This document shows, piece by piece, positions 8,406 to 18,239 of a stretch of DNA of 64,000 bases. Source of the stretch: UBA6168 sp039819485. GTDB taxonomy: Bacteria > Bacteroidota > Bacteroidia > Chitinophagales > Saprospiraceae. Position 1 is the first letter of the stretch. Each line of letters starts with the position of its first letter. The notes below the pieces were generated by a model. It saw only the letters and a list, made by a program, of their open reading frames with translations, was not told where the DNA came from and made no database searches. Position numbers and translations under genes: made by a program. The DNA is taken from positions 1-64,000 of the forward strand of contig JBCBRY010000019.1 in assembly GCA_039819485.1 (NCBI GenBank), given 5' to 3'.

Positions 8406-8745
8406 TCAAACCAACTTTTTTTCACTCGCCCTCTGAACTGAACTAATCCTACCCTTCCATTCTTTTTTGATATCCCGGCAGATATCATCGGTTATTTCAA
8501 TGAAACGCCATTCGTTGTAGTTATTTTTAACGTACGACAGGCAGCCAGCGGTATTGTATGCAAACTACCTTGTAATCTTTGCATTTATCGGATTTTGGGT
8601 GGATGCCCTTAAGTGTGTTACTGGCATTGCGAACATAAAAATGGGTCATTCCGAAAGCTCGGAATGGTTCATTTTTTTTAAAAATGAAGTTGTAGTCCCC
8701 TTCCTGGATGTCGGCTGTATTTAATATGTTTATAGAAGTTTAGTT
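8406..8745 (-). pseudogene. Broken gene remnant of unknown function
   Basis: On the minus strand a coding-like frame runs from about 8745 to a stop at 8527-8529 and includes IQEGDYNFIFKKNEPFRAFG and MTHFYVRNASNTLKGIHP. The message continues in another frame (YVKNNYNEWRFIEITDDICR ...) to a stop at 8406-8408. The two pieces look like the C-terminal part of one protein split by a frameshift; its 5' part is missing. I do not recognise the family. It may be another member of a defence-gene cluster that has decayed. Confidence 0.45.
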
Positions 8746-9040
8746 TCGGGCATGGCTTCTTTGCCTTTTTGTTTCTTTCATGAACGACCGGCAGGGCATC
8801 GACATTCATAAACAACTGATAAACTGCCGTTTATGTGTAAATTGATAAAGTAATTACAATTCCAAAAAAAATCCGATCTGCAAAAACATAATTTGGAATG
8901 CTGTGTTTAGGTCGCATCTAATCATTTTTTTCAAGGCAGTTTGTTATAATTTACTTCAATAAGACAAAGCCAACTTATTGAGCAGTCCCTCCTTGTGTCA
9001 GATTAGTATTATTCATCATCTTTCATTAAAATTTTTAAAC
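8746..9040. other. Intergenic, AT-rich, nothing recognised
   Basis: About 295 bp without a convincing gene. It must contain the promoter of the following fasciclin gene, but I cannot point to a clear -7 box. Confidence 0.5.
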
Positions 9041-12000
9041 ATGAAGTTTCTTTACACTTTACTCTTTTTGTTACTGGGTGTAGTAGGGTTCGCGCAGTTT
9101 AACCCGCCAGTCGATTTCGAATCGATGACCACTCTTTCAGACTTTGGAGGCAATACCTCTACAGTGGTAACAGATCCAACCAATGCCAGCAATATGGTTG
9201 CACAGTCCATTAAAGGTGCAAATGCTGAGACATGGGCAGGGACGACGCTGGGGCCCCCAGAAGGTTTTGACGATGCCATCCCGTTTAATGCTGCACAGAC
9301 CAGCATGACCGTCAGGGTATGGTCACCAGATGCTAACATTCCAGTTCTGTTTAAAGTAGAAGATTCAACTAACGGAGATATTTTTACGGAAATAGCAGTC
9401 AATACCTCGGTTGCCATGGATTGGGAAACCCTGACTTTCAACTTCGCCAATGCCAACCCTGCACTTGACTTAGCTAATAATTACGATAAAGCTTCTATCT
9501 TTTTCAACTTTGGAACTGACGGTGCCACTGCCGGTGAAAAAACCTATTACTGGGACGATGTGGAACTGGTTCCTGCTCCGGTTATTGACTCCTCGGTCGT
9601 GGATGTAATTGTCAACAGCCCGAACCACATGACACTGGAGACAGCTGTTCTGGCTGCCGGACTGGAAGGTGTGCTGAGCGGGCCTGGCTCTTTTACAGTC
9701 TTTGCTCCGACCGATGCTGCTTTTGCAGCCTTGCCTGCCGGCGTTTTGGATGCTTTGCTGATGGACCCGAACGGTGCCTTGACCCAGGTATTGTTGTACC
9801 ATGTACTGGGAGCCGAGGTCTTGTCCACCGACCTGTCTGACGGTCAAATGGCAACGACGCTGCAAGGAGCCGACATCACTGTAATGATTGACGGGAACAA
9901 CAATGTTTTTATCAACAATGCACAGGTAACGGCCGCTGATATCAGTACGGACAACGGTGTGGTGCATGTCATTGATGCAGTCTTGATTCCACCAACGCCC
10001 CTGGACTTACCCATCACTTTTGACGACGCCAATGTAGACTATGATCTTACCGATTTCGGAGGAAATGCTTCTTCCATTATCGTCGACCCAACTGACTCAG
10101 ATAACATGGTCGGACAGGCTGTCAGAACCGCAGGTGCGGAAGTTTTCGCCGGTACGACCATGGGAAATAATGGTTTGGCCAACGCCATTCCTTTTTCCGT
10201 CACCCAGTCGCAGATGTCTGTCCGGGTCTGGTCTCCAGAAGCCGATATTCCGGTTCGTTTGAAAGTGGAGGACACCGCCAACGGCGCGATTAGTGTAGAG
10301 ACAGAAGCCAACACGACGGTCGCCATGGCCTGGGATACCCTGACTTTTAATTTCAACAACAATGTAATGGGTACTCCACCACTGGACACCGCAAATACTT
10401 ACGATAAGATTTCCATCTTCTTCAACTTTGGTGCATCAGGCGTTGGAGAACAGACTTATTACTGGGATGATGTAGAGTTCCTTCCTGCTCCAGATTCTAC
10501 CGTTGTTGACGTTGTCGTCAATAGCCCGAATCATACGACCCTTGAAACTGCGGTGATCGCTGCCGGACTGGCCGATGATCTGAGCGGTGCCGGACCATTC
10601 ACCGTTTTTGCACCGACCGATGATGCTTTCAATGCATTACCGGCTGGCGCCCTGGATGCCCTTTTGATGGACCCGACCGGTGCTTTGGCGCAGGTACTTT
10701 TATACCACGTGCTGGGCGCTGAAGTTTTATCTACTGATCTTTCAGACGGCCAAATGGCTGCCACACTGCAAGGGGCTAACATTACGGTGATGATTGATGG
10801 CAACAACAATGTCTTTATCAACAATGCGCAAGTGACTGCAGCCGATATTCGCACCGACAACGGAGTGGTGCATGTAATTGATGCCGTTTTGTTGCCGCCG
10901 CTTCCAGTGGATTTACCGATCACTTTTGAAGATGGCAATGTTAATTATGACCTGGTAGACTTTGGCGGAAATGCTTCCTCAATCGTGATGGATCCAACCG
11001 ATCCAAACAACATGGTGGGACAAGCGGTCAGAACCGCAGGTGCCGAAACCTTCGCAGGTACAACTATGGGCGGAAACGGCCTGGCCAATGCCATTCCTTT
11101 TTCTGCTGCGCAAACGCAAATGACTGTCCGGGTCTGGTCTCCAGATGCGAATGTCCCTGTTCGCCTGAAAGTGGAAGATGCAGCAAACGGAGCCATCAGT
11201 GTGGAAACAGAAGTCAACACGACAGTTGCCATGGATTGGGAAACCCTGACCTTCAACTTCAACAATGAAGCCCCGGGTACGGCCCCCATCAACTTGGCAA
11301 ACACTTACGATAAAATTTCCATCTTCTTCAACTTTGGTGCAACAGGTGTTGGAGAACAAACTTATTACTGGGACGATGTAGAACTGGTACCTCTTCCTGA
11401 TTCTACCGTTGTCGACGTGATCGTCAACAGCCCGGTCCACACAACCCTGGAAACAGCCGTGATCGCTGCCGGACTGGATGACGACCTGAGCGGAACCGGA
11501 CCATTTACGGTCTTTGCCCCTACTGACGATGCTTTTGATGCACTGCCCGCTGGCGCCCTGGATGCCCTGTTGATGGACCCGACCGGTGCTTTGGCACAGG
11601 TACTTTTATACCACGTTTTGGGTGCCCAGGTCTTGTCGACTGATTTGACCGACGGTCAAATGGCTGCCACCCTACAGGGTGCCGATATTACAGTCATGAT
11701 CGATGGCAGCAACAATGTCTTCATCAACAATGCACAGGTAACGGCCGCAGATATCCTTACCGACAATGGAGTGGTACACGTGATCGACGCGGTCTTACTG
11801 CCTCCTGCACAAGTTGATTTACCGATCACTTTTGAAGATGCCAATGTGGATTACGACCTGACAGACTTTGGCGGAAATGCTTCCTCAATCGTGATGGATC
11901 CAACCGATCCAAACAACATGGTGGGACAAGCGGTCAGAACCGCAGGTGCCGAGACTTTTGCCGGAACAACTATGGGCAATAGTGGTTTGGCAACCGCCAT

Positions 12001-13891
12001 CCCGTTCTCTGACGTACAGACCTCCATTTCCGTGAGGGTCTGGTCGCCAGATGCCAATACGCCGGTTCGCCTGAAAGTGGAAGATGCCGCAAACGGAGCC
12101 ATCAGTGTGGAAACAGAAGTCAACACTTCAGTTGCCATGGACTGGGAAACGCTGACCTTCAACTTCAACAATGAAGCCCCGGGTACGGCCCCTATCGATC
12201 TTGCTAATACTTACGACAAGATTTCCATCTTCTTCAACTTTGGCGCAACAGGTGTTGGGGAACAGACTTATTACTGGGACGATGTAGAATTTCTGCCCGC
12301 TCCGGTGATCGATTCTACCGTTGTCGACGTGATCGTCAACAGCCCGGTCCACACGACACTGGAAACAGCCGTGATCGCCGCCGGACTGGACGATGACCTG
12401 AGCGGAGTCGGTCCGTTTACCGTCTTTGCCCCTACTGACGATGCTTTTGATGCACTGCCCGCTGGCGCCCTGGATGCCCTGTTGATGGACCCGACCGGTG
12501 CTTTGGCACAGGTACTTTTATACCACGTGCTGGGTGCCCAGGTCTTGTCGACTGATTTGACCGACGGTCAAATGGCTGCCACCCTACAGGGTGCCGATAT
12601 TACAGTCATGATCGATGGCAGCAACAATGTCTTCATCAACAATGCACAGGTGACGGCTGCTGACATCCTTACCGACAATGGAGTGGTACACGTGATTGAT
12701 GCAGTGCTCTTGCCTCCCGCAAGAGTGGATTTACCGATCACCTTTGAAGATGCTGGCGTGGATTACGACCTGACAGATTTTGGTGGAAATATTTCTTCCA
12801 TCGTTGTCGACCCGACTGATCCGAATAACATGGTCGGACAGGCCGTTAGAACTGCAGGTGCCGAGACTTTCGCAGGTACGACCATGGGAAATGATGGATT
12901 GGCCAATCCTGTTCCTTTCACCATGACCGAAACCAAAATGAAGGTACGGGTATGGTCGCCAGACGCAGACACACCAATTCGCCTGAAGGTAGAAGATGCG
13001 ACAAATCCCGCCATCAGTGTGGAAACAGAAACCAATACCACCGTGGCCATGGCCTGGGAAACAATTGAGTTTGACTTCAGTAACGAAGCTCCCGGAACGG
13101 CAGCACTTGACCTGGCAAATACGTATGACAAAATCTCCATCTTCTTTGATTTTGGCGCATCAGGTGTTGGAGAGCAGACTTATTACTGGGACGATGTGGA
13201 ATTCGGAGAAAGAGTAACAGTAGTTGACATCGTTGTGAATAGCGCAGACCATGAAACGCTGGAGACAGCAGTAGTTGCAGCTGAACTGGCCGATGATCTG
13301 AGCGGTGCCGGCCCATTTACCGTTTTCGCTCCTACGGATGATGCATTTGATGCATTACCTCCTAACCTGCTGAATGTCCTGCTGGCCGACCCAACCGGTG
13401 ACCTGGAGGATATTTTGTTGTACCATGTACTCGGTGCTGAAGTCTTTTCAACGGACTTGACAGATGGACAGATGGCCACTACCCTGCAAGGAGAGGACAT
13501 TACGGTAACCATTGATGGTAGCGATATTTTCATCAACCAGGCTCTGGTTACAATGGCAGATATTGAGACGGACAATGGAGTCGTACACGTAATTAATGCT
13601 GTCATACTGCCTCCTACTTACGTTGGTGTAGAGACTTTACCCGCTGAAGAATTTGGTATCCTGGTATCACCCAACCCTGCTAACTCTTTTGTGAATATTC
13701 AGTTCCCTGAAGCATTGAATGAAGAGGTACGGGTAACGTTGTTTGACTTGAGCGGTAAAGTATTGAGCCAGTCGGAAGTATATGACCAACTATCTCAGTT
13801 CAACACCAGTACACTCTCACCAGGCACTTATTTCATGCGCATTGACACCAGTGCGGCAAGTTATTACCACAAATTAATGATTGCGAGGTAA
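9041..13891 (+). CDS. Secreted five-unit fasciclin (FAS1) repeat protein with T9SS tail
   Basis: 1,616 residues. The ATG at 9041 starts a clear signal peptide (MKFLYTLLFLLLGVVGFAQ); an earlier in-frame ATG at 8978 would hide it. The mature protein has five tandem units of about 300 residues (about 24-322, 323-624, 625-926, 927-1230, 1231-1524). Each pairs a beta-sandwich, carbohydrate-binding-like module (VRVWSPDA...RLKVED...TYYWDDVE) with a FAS1 domain (TVFAPTDDAFDALPAG; YHVLGA; NGVVHVIDAV). Residues about 1535-1616 are a T9SS type A sorting domain (VSPNPANSFVNIQF ... GTYFMRI). FAS1 domains mediate adhesion, so a cell-surface or matrix adhesin is likely. Neighbouring units share near-identical DNA, a sign of recent duplication or conversion. 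Confidence 0.9.
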   Translation: MKFLYTLLFLLLGVVGFAQFNPPVDFESMTTLSDFGGNTSTVVTDPTNASNMVAQSIKGANAETWAGTTLGPPEGFDDAIPFNAAQTSMTVRVWSPDANIPVLFKVEDSTNGDIFTEIAVNTSVAMDWETLTFNFANANPALDLANNYDKASIFFNFGTDGATAGEKTYYWDDVELVPAPVIDSSVVDVIVNSPNHMTLETAVLAAGLEGVLSGPGSFTVFAPTDAAFAALPAGVLDALLMDPNGALTQVLLYHVLGAEVLSTDLSDGQMATTLQGADITVMIDGNNNVFINNAQVTAADISTDNGVVHVIDAVLIPPTPLDLPITFDDANVDYDLTDFGGNASSIIVDPTDSDNMVGQAVRTAGAEVFAGTTMGNNGLANAIPFSVTQSQMSVRVWSPEADIPVRLKVEDTANGAISVETEANTTVAMAWDTLTFNFNNNVMGTPPLDTANTYDKISIFFNFGASGVGEQTYYWDDVEFLPAPDSTVVDVVVNSPNHTTLETAVIAAGLADDLSGAGPFTVFAPTDDAFNALPAGALDALLMDPTGALAQVLLYHVLGAEVLSTDLSDGQMAATLQGANITVMIDGNNNVFINNAQVTAADIRTDNGVVHVIDAVLLPPLPVDLPITFEDGNVNYDLVDFGGNASSIVMDPTDPNNMVGQAVRTAGAETFAGTTMGGNGLANAIPFSAAQTQMTVRVWSPDANVPVRLKVEDAANGAISVETEVNTTVAMDWETLTFNFNNEAPGTAPINLANTYDKISIFFNFGATGVGEQTYYWDDVELVPLPDSTVVDVIVNSPVHTTLETAVIAAGLDDDLSGTGPFTVFAPTDDAFDALPAGALDALLMDPTGALAQVLLYHVLGAQVLSTDLTDGQMAATLQGADITVMIDGSNNVFINNAQVTAADILTDNGVVHVIDAVLLPPAQVDLPITFEDANVDYDLTDFGGNASSIVMDPTDPNNMVGQAVRTAGAETFAGTTMGNSGLATAIPFSDVQTSISVRVWSPDANTPVRLKVEDAANGAISVETEVNTSVAMDWETLTFNFNNEAPGTAPIDLANTYDKISIFFNFGATGVGEQTYYWDDVEFLPAPVIDSTVVDVIVNSPVHTTLETAVIAAGLDDDLSGVGPFTVFAPTDDAFDALPAGALDALLMDPTGALAQVLLYHVLGAQVLSTDLTDGQMAATLQGADITVMIDGSNNVFINNAQVTAADILTDNGVVHVIDAVLLPPARVDLPITFEDAGVDYDLTDFGGNISSIVVDPTDPNNMVGQAVRTAGAETFAGTTMGNDGLANPVPFTMTETKMKVRVWSPDADTPIRLKVEDATNPAISVETETNTTVAMAWETIEFDFSNEAPGTAALDLANTYDKISIFFDFGASGVGEQTYYWDDVEFGERVTVVDIVVNSADHETLETAVVAAELADDLSGAGPFTVFAPTDDAFDALPPNLLNVLLADPTGDLEDILLYHVLGAEVFSTDLTDGQMATTLQGEDITVTIDGSDIFINQALVTMADIETDNGVVHVINAVILPPTYVGVETLPAEEFGILVSPNPANSFVNIQFPEALNEEVRVTLFDLSGKVLSQSEVYDQLSQFNTSTLSPGTYFMRIDTSAASYYHKLMIAR
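9110..13612 (+). repeat. Five tandem ~0.9-kb intragenic repeats
   Basis: Units begin near 9110, 10007, 10913, 11819 and 12730. Between units 3 and 4 the FAS1 parts are nearly identical over about 230 bp (from 11510 and from 12422; offset 912 bp). The preceding modules share an identical tract at 10965 and 11871 (offset 906 bp). Confidence 0.9.
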
Positions 13892-13935
13892 GGATAGCCA
13901 CTATCGCACGGATTTGACATCCTGCACAGCGAATG

Positions 13936-13975
13936 AAAAAGCCCTTGTAACTCCATGAGTTGCAAGGGCTTTTGC
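13936..13975 (+). terminator. Rho-independent terminator
   Basis: Stem aaaagcccttgtaa / ttgcaagggctttt with a short loop and a T-tract, 45 bp after the fasciclin gene stop. It also offers a T-poor but stable hairpin for the converging minus-strand gene. Confidence 0.8.
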
Positions 13976-14055
13976 CGTCAGTATGGAATCATAACTGGAT
14001 GAATCAATTAATTCACCCAGACTCCATCCCGATTGAATCAAGGTGGTGATTGGTG

Positions 14056-14535
14056 TTAACCTTGGCTATTAGTACCTACAACGATGTACTTCAAGACAAA
14101 GTCGTCTTCATCTGATCGAACACTGAAGTGAACAGCAATTGGCTGGGGGTCACTCTGATTAAAAATAACCGTAGACTTCGTAACGAACCCTTGCTTGAAG
14201 CCACTTCCTTTGAGGTCATTCTGCGAGATGGGACTTAACTCAATCGGAAAATAGCTGGGATCTTGTTGACTGGGGCCGTTGTAATGCAAGTCAAAAACCT
14301 CGACTTCTTTTGCCTCGTGGGGGAGGAACAAATAGTACGTACCGGAATTGATGATGGGGAAGTGGGTAAAATTGTCGCCGTGGTCCACATCCTTTACGTG
14401 AATAGGAATATTTCGAGGGCCGTGGTGCGGAGGTGCAAATACATCCGAAAGCTCGGAAGCGGGAACAATGTTATCTGCGGCATTTTTGACATTAAACTGA
14501 TCTGAAGCTAATTTAATAATTTCTTGTAATGACAT
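14056..14535 (-). CDS. Unknown soluble protein
   Basis: 159 residues, ATG at 14535. No signal peptide or membrane segment. The N-terminal 30 residues are helical; the rest looks beta-rich with several His and Asp residues (APPHHGPRNIPIHVKDVDHG). I do not recognise the family. It stands alone, converging on the fasciclin gene's terminator, with its own upstream region of about 400 bp. Composition is like the surrounding genes. The frame and size make it a plausible real gene, but function is open. Confidence 0.6.
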   Translation of the reverse strand: MSLQEIIKLASDQFNVKNAADNIVPASELSDVFAPPHHGPRNIPIHVKDVDHGDNFTHFPIINSGTYYLFLPHEAKEVEVFDLHYNGPSQQDPSYFPIELSPISQNDLKGSGFKQGFVTKSTVIFNQSDPQPIAVHFSVRSDEDDFVLKYIVVGTNSQG

Positions 14536-14944
14536 AATTCATAGTTTTTAAAATTAACTAATATGGTTTTTCGTAAGATAAGCAGAATTCAACTTATATA
14601 AAACTCCGAGATTAGATTTAAATTAAAGCAATATAAGGTTATAAGGATCAAGGGTTTGAAATTCTACGCACGATTTTATGGATTGGACGGGACGGTCGTA
14701 GGTAAATGATGATTGATGGTTTTTATTGTTTTACTCGTAATTCGCAGAGGTTAATATAAAATAGTATGATGGCTGAATTGATTAAATTTTAGCTGTGCTG
14801 ATTGATCAACTTAGGGTCAAATGTTCGCTACGTTAGCGCCGTAGTCGGCCCATCGGCCGCTCGGCGCAGTCTGGGGTCTGAGGGGGCAGTTGTTTTGAGC
14901 TATTTCGATGCAAGAAGGTTGCATGTTTTATCCGAACAAAGTTT
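14536..14944. other. Intergenic, no gene seen
   Basis: About 410 bp. The left half is AT-rich and presumably holds the promoter of the minus-strand gene at 14535. Around 14825-14885 there is a GC-rich stretch with short self-complementary words (cgctacgttagcg), possibly a decayed repeat. Confidence 0.5.
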
Positions 14945-15835
14945 TCACTTTTCATTTTTTGAAATCAAATATTCAGTGACCTGTTTGGGAGACCTGTCTG
15001 CTTTGAACAATCCCCAATAGGGCTCTACCGGTTCATGTGTTTTCCAAGTCATATCGAATGCTTCGAACCAGGCAAACTGACAAGGCCGCGAACTGAGGGC
15101 AACGTAATATTCCTTTTGTTTTTCTTCCGATAAATGATGCGCATCATCGCCAGCCGTGGGAAATCCAACTTCTTTGAGCAGCACCATTTTGCCAGAACGT
15201 TTTTTCAAATCGTCGTACATTTCGACAGTCCACTTGACCGCTGCTTCATTGTCGTATTGCTCGTGCCAGTAAGGATGTACATTTGGGAAAATCCAATCGC
15301 CTAACCCTAAAAGATTTTCGTCTGCGTAATCTTCGACTTGCTCAGTGGTCGTAACAGGTTTTCCTGTCAATGTCCGTACAGTGTCGATTGCTGCTCTTAG
15401 TTCATTCATGCCGTACACGCCACCCAAACCTTCATTTCCGACACAATAACCTTTCACCAAATTTGACTTCGCTGCTTTTTGAGCGTTTGCTATTTCTTCC
15501 GCACTGTTCAAATTCCAGATGCCAAGGATGAGCCCTGCAAATCCCAGTTTCTCTGCTATTTGGGGCAATTCTTTTCCGAGGACACCATCACAGCCATAGG
15601 TGATCAGTCCGGTGAAACCTGCTTTGGCCAAAACCTTCAAATCTTGAGTGATCGATTCCGGGGTAGGTTGAATTCCTGCATAAGGGTCAAAAATGGTCGG
15701 GGCATAAGCGACCCAGGTAATCTCCGATATTGCCTGCTCATCTAGAAAAGGCTGTTGATCCTGCTCTGCCGACGGTGTACAAGACCATTGAACAAGCGAT
15801 AGTGTTAAGACAATAAAAAAGGAAAATGATTTCAT
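14945..15835 (-). CDS. GH17-like glycoside hydrolase lipoprotein
   Basis: 296 residues from the ATG at 15835; an upstream ATG at 15898 would put 21 residues ahead of the signal. The N-terminus has a lipoprotein signal (FFIVLTLSLVQWSC), so it is probably anchored to the membrane or outer face. The fold reads as a TIM barrel. GYCVGNEGL fits the acid/base Glu and LLKEVGFPTAG the nucleophile Glu of clan GH-A, family GH17-like (beta-1,3-glucanases). IFPNVHPYW and FAWFEAFDMTWK are further conserved segments. It likely trims beta-1,3-glucans such as laminarin. It is not in a polysaccharide utilisation locus here; no SusC/D pair is nearby. Confidence 0.75.
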   Translation of the reverse strand: MKSFSFFIVLTLSLVQWSCTPSAEQDQQPFLDEQAISEITWVAYAPTIFDPYAGIQPTPESITQDLKVLAKAGFTGLITYGCDGVLGKELPQIAEKLGFAGLILGIWNLNSAEEIANAQKAAKSNLVKGYCVGNEGLGGVYGMNELRAAIDTVRTLTGKPVTTTEQVEDYADENLLGLGDWIFPNVHPYWHEQYDNEAAVKWTVEMYDDLKKRSGKMVLLKEVGFPTAGDDAHHLSEEKQKEYYVALSSRPCQFAWFEAFDMTWKTHEPVEPYWGLFKADRSPKQVTEYLISKNEK

Positions 15836-16002
15836 AGCAATGAATTTGAGTTTAGGAATCAAGAAAGCCCTGATTGGATTGAAATTGTTTTGTTTCATAA
15901 TTAAGCGTAGCGGGTAAAAACAATGGTCGCAAAGAAATCAAATAAGCTTCCGCTTGTGGGCAATAATGTAAAAATATTTTCAACTACATATAAATAGTTC
16001 TG

Positions 16003-16887
16003 CTATTCCTGCCTTTCAACATCTTTTTTTATCAGGACGGTATCTGCCAATGTGCGGACTTCATAAGTCCGCACGGTGGATTTCAGTAGGTTGAACGGTG
16101 GATCTTTCCAGATCTGTTCGTAATCCTTTTTATTGACCGTCAGGAGCAACACGGTTCCTTCAAAGTCCCTCCAATCCTGATGGAATGTTTGATCGGGCAA
16201 AAAGCTGCTGGCATTGAACCGGACATCAGGAAACTCCTCCAGCGTGATGCTTAAATATCCATCTGGGCCCAACTCCTTTTGACGGATATAATGGTCTTTT
16301 TCGAAAGTACCGGACACCAATACTGTTTCCTCAAGCCTAAACTGGAAAAACGGCCTAACATAATTGTTGATAGGTACATTCCAAATTTTGCCGATGAGCG
16401 ACAAAGCAAATGCCAGGGAGAATAAGCCTTTCCCTAATCTATCAACGCTAACACCAGCTTCTTTCTTGGAAGGCACCTGGTTTTCTTTCAACCAGGCCAG
16501 CAATTCCTCCATTCCTTTTTGATGGGAGAGATAGACCGTTTCATTGGTCAATTCGTTCAGCACGGAAAGACCGCCCCAAAATTTGTAGAACCGGTAGCTG
16601 CGGATGCTTTCAAAAGGGATCGTCGAACTACTCCCAAACAAGTCTTTTTGAGAAATGACCTTACGTACGATATCAAGCTTGGTTCGTTTAAAAAAGGCGA
16701 GGGAAAACACAATTGGAGCAAGGGAATAGAATAGCAAAGTGGTGATATTCTCAATATCAAATTCTTCAAAATTCAGAGAGTAGTACAGGCTTACCGAAAG
16801 GAACAAAACAAAACCCCCCAAAAGGAATAAGAAGAGATAGCCAATGATACCCAGTAACCGGGCTAGGAAATTAGGTTTATTATTCAT
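16003..16887 (-). CDS. Membrane protein with PH-like segment
   Basis: 294 residues, ATG at 16887. Two N-terminal membrane helices are clear (about 11-36 and 48-65). They are followed by a beta-rich segment that resembles bacterial PH-like domains (STIPFESIRSYRFYKFWGGL, then LTNETVYLSHQKG), a third hydrophobic helix (about 150-170) and a soluble C-terminal half. No catalytic motif. Stand-alone gene. Function unknown; the PH-like reading is tentative. Confidence 0.6.
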   Translation of the reverse strand: MNNKPNFLARLLGIIGYLFLFLLGGFVLFLSVSLYYSLNFEEFDIENITTLLFYSLAPIVFSLAFFKRTKLDIVRKVISQKDLFGSSSTIPFESIRSYRFYKFWGGLSVLNELTNETVYLSHQKGMEELLAWLKENQVPSKKEAGVSVDRLGKGLFSLAFALSLIGKIWNVPINNYVRPFFQFRLEETVLVSGTFEKDHYIRQKELGPDGYLSITLEEFPDVRFNASSFLPDQTFHQDWRDFEGTVLLLTVNKKDYEQIWKDPPFNLLKSTVRTYEVRTLADTVLIKKDVERQE

Positions 16888-16983
16888 TCTTAAATATTGG
16901 CTCGAAAGCTGGTGCAGGACCGTGCCTCCGCCGAAACCTTAGCTGGGCTTACAGTCCTGCGCCAACTGAGAACGTGTCAAAGT

Positions 16984-17108
16984 AAGCAGGTGATCAAAAA
17001 TAAAGAGCGCTAAAAATGGCACTTTTAATTTGGCAAATGTTGGATTTCCAAGTCTTAAAAATCTTTTTCAGGCAAAGGAAAAGCGTCATTTTTTTTGACC
17101 ACCTGTTT
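16984..17108 (+). repeat. MITE-like palindromic element, copy A
   Basis: 125 bp. Ends read aagcaggtgatcaaaaa ... tttgaccacctgttt, and inner inverted words are AAATGGCACTTTT and AAAAGCGTCATTT. The left end carries the extra block TAAAGAGCGCTAAAA. It lies at the 3' side of the secreted protein gene at 17133-17612. It matches copies B-E (26178, 26428, 34011, 46663). Confidence 0.85.
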
Positions 17109-17132
17109 AACTGCATCGAATTGTCCCTACAA

Positions 17133-17612
17133 TTACGAACTGCCAATCAAGAAAAAAGTCCCTTCAATCCGGTAGGAAGTCATATTTGGAGGGACCACTT
17201 CTGAAGGCGATGTTTTTTGCCGAATCAGTCGATAGACACCTTTGTAGGTTTGACCACCAGCAGTGTAGGTGCCCTGGTTGCCACCGATGGAATCATTCAA
17301 TGAAAAGATCAGCATAAAACCTGCCTTTCCAAACACAGGACGCTCTAAAAAAGCAGCGGCCTGAATGCAGTTGGACATGCCAAATTCATAAATTGGATCG
17401 GTAAAAGCTGACTGGTTGGCGGCGGCGCCTTTCTTCCCGTCTATCACGTCATAGGAAGTCGGGATATCGCCTTTAGTCGATAACTCGCTGTTCCTTCCTC
17501 TCTCGGTACCATCACTTACCCGGATAATCAAACCTTCCTGGGTAGGCTGGAATTGAGCGATTGCGGTGGCAGAACAAACAAAAAGGCAAAAAAGAAGTGA
17601 AAAGTATTTCAT
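17133..17612 (-). CDS. Small secreted protein of unknown function
   Basis: 159 residues with a signal peptide (MKYFSLLFCLFVCSATAIAQ). The mature part has no motif I recognise; it contains one Cys and a Gly-rich middle (GGNQGTYTAGGQTYKGVYRL). It is probably exported to the periplasm or beyond. Its 3' end is 25 bp from MITE-like copy A, which may supply the transcription stop. Function unknown. Confidence 0.6.
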   Translation of the reverse strand: MKYFSLLFCLFVCSATAIAQFQPTQEGLIIRVSDGTERGRNSELSTKGDIPTSYDVIDGKKGAAANQSAFTDPIYEFGMSNCIQAAAFLERPVFGKAGFMLIFSLNDSIGGNQGTYTAGGQTYKGVYRLIRQKTSPSEVVPPNMTSYRIEGTFFLIGSS

Positions 17613-18239
17613 GACTCTGATTTAGTGCTATTAGAAGATTGATTTCCCAGGGCAAACTTAATATAGAAAGCTGTTAAAGTCGAAAAGTTCAATGGCTCAT
17701 TGCCCACACTTAGGGCAGGTGAAAGCCCTCAGTTAACAGAAACGACCATAAATCGACTTTCATTGTAAATATTAAAGGTAATGACCGTAAAACTTGTTTG
17801 ACAGATTCCTCTGTGTTCTCTGTGCGAAAATTTCCTCGAAAGCAATCACACAGTGCACACAAAATTTGCAGCGCACCGCATGTTCCAAGTTTATTGATAA
17901 TTACAATTAAATATTAAACCAAAATTGGGAATGCCGTCGCAGATGTTTGGAATAAGACATCGCTCCCCTCCTCATCAAACCAATCCTACTGCTGCATTTA
18001 CCGGGTAAAAAGTGCCTTATCTGGCCGATCGTTTCGGTAAAAATGGCGTTATATATATAATTCATTGAAGAGAAAAGAGTAACACCCGAATAGGGTAGAA
18101 AAGTCTTCCTTCCCTGGATTCGTTTTTTGAAAAATAAACCTGCATATTGCATGGGTCTTTGTTGGATTTAATAGTCAATTTTAATGAAATGGGATTTCTT
18201 TCAACAAGGCCCCCATTGTTCATCTCTAATTCATTTTTT
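17613..18239. other. Intergenic, no gene seen
   Basis: About 630 bp between divergently transcribed genes, AT-rich with many stops in all frames. It should contain both promoters. Near 17810 there is a ctctgtgttctctgtg stretch resembling the CTCTGTG/CTCTGCG words seen again near 26340. Confidence 0.5.

Noticed and set aside
8978..9040. Upstream start of the fasciclin protein
   Set aside because: It would place 21 residues before a perfect signal peptide; the ATG at 9041 is the sensible start.
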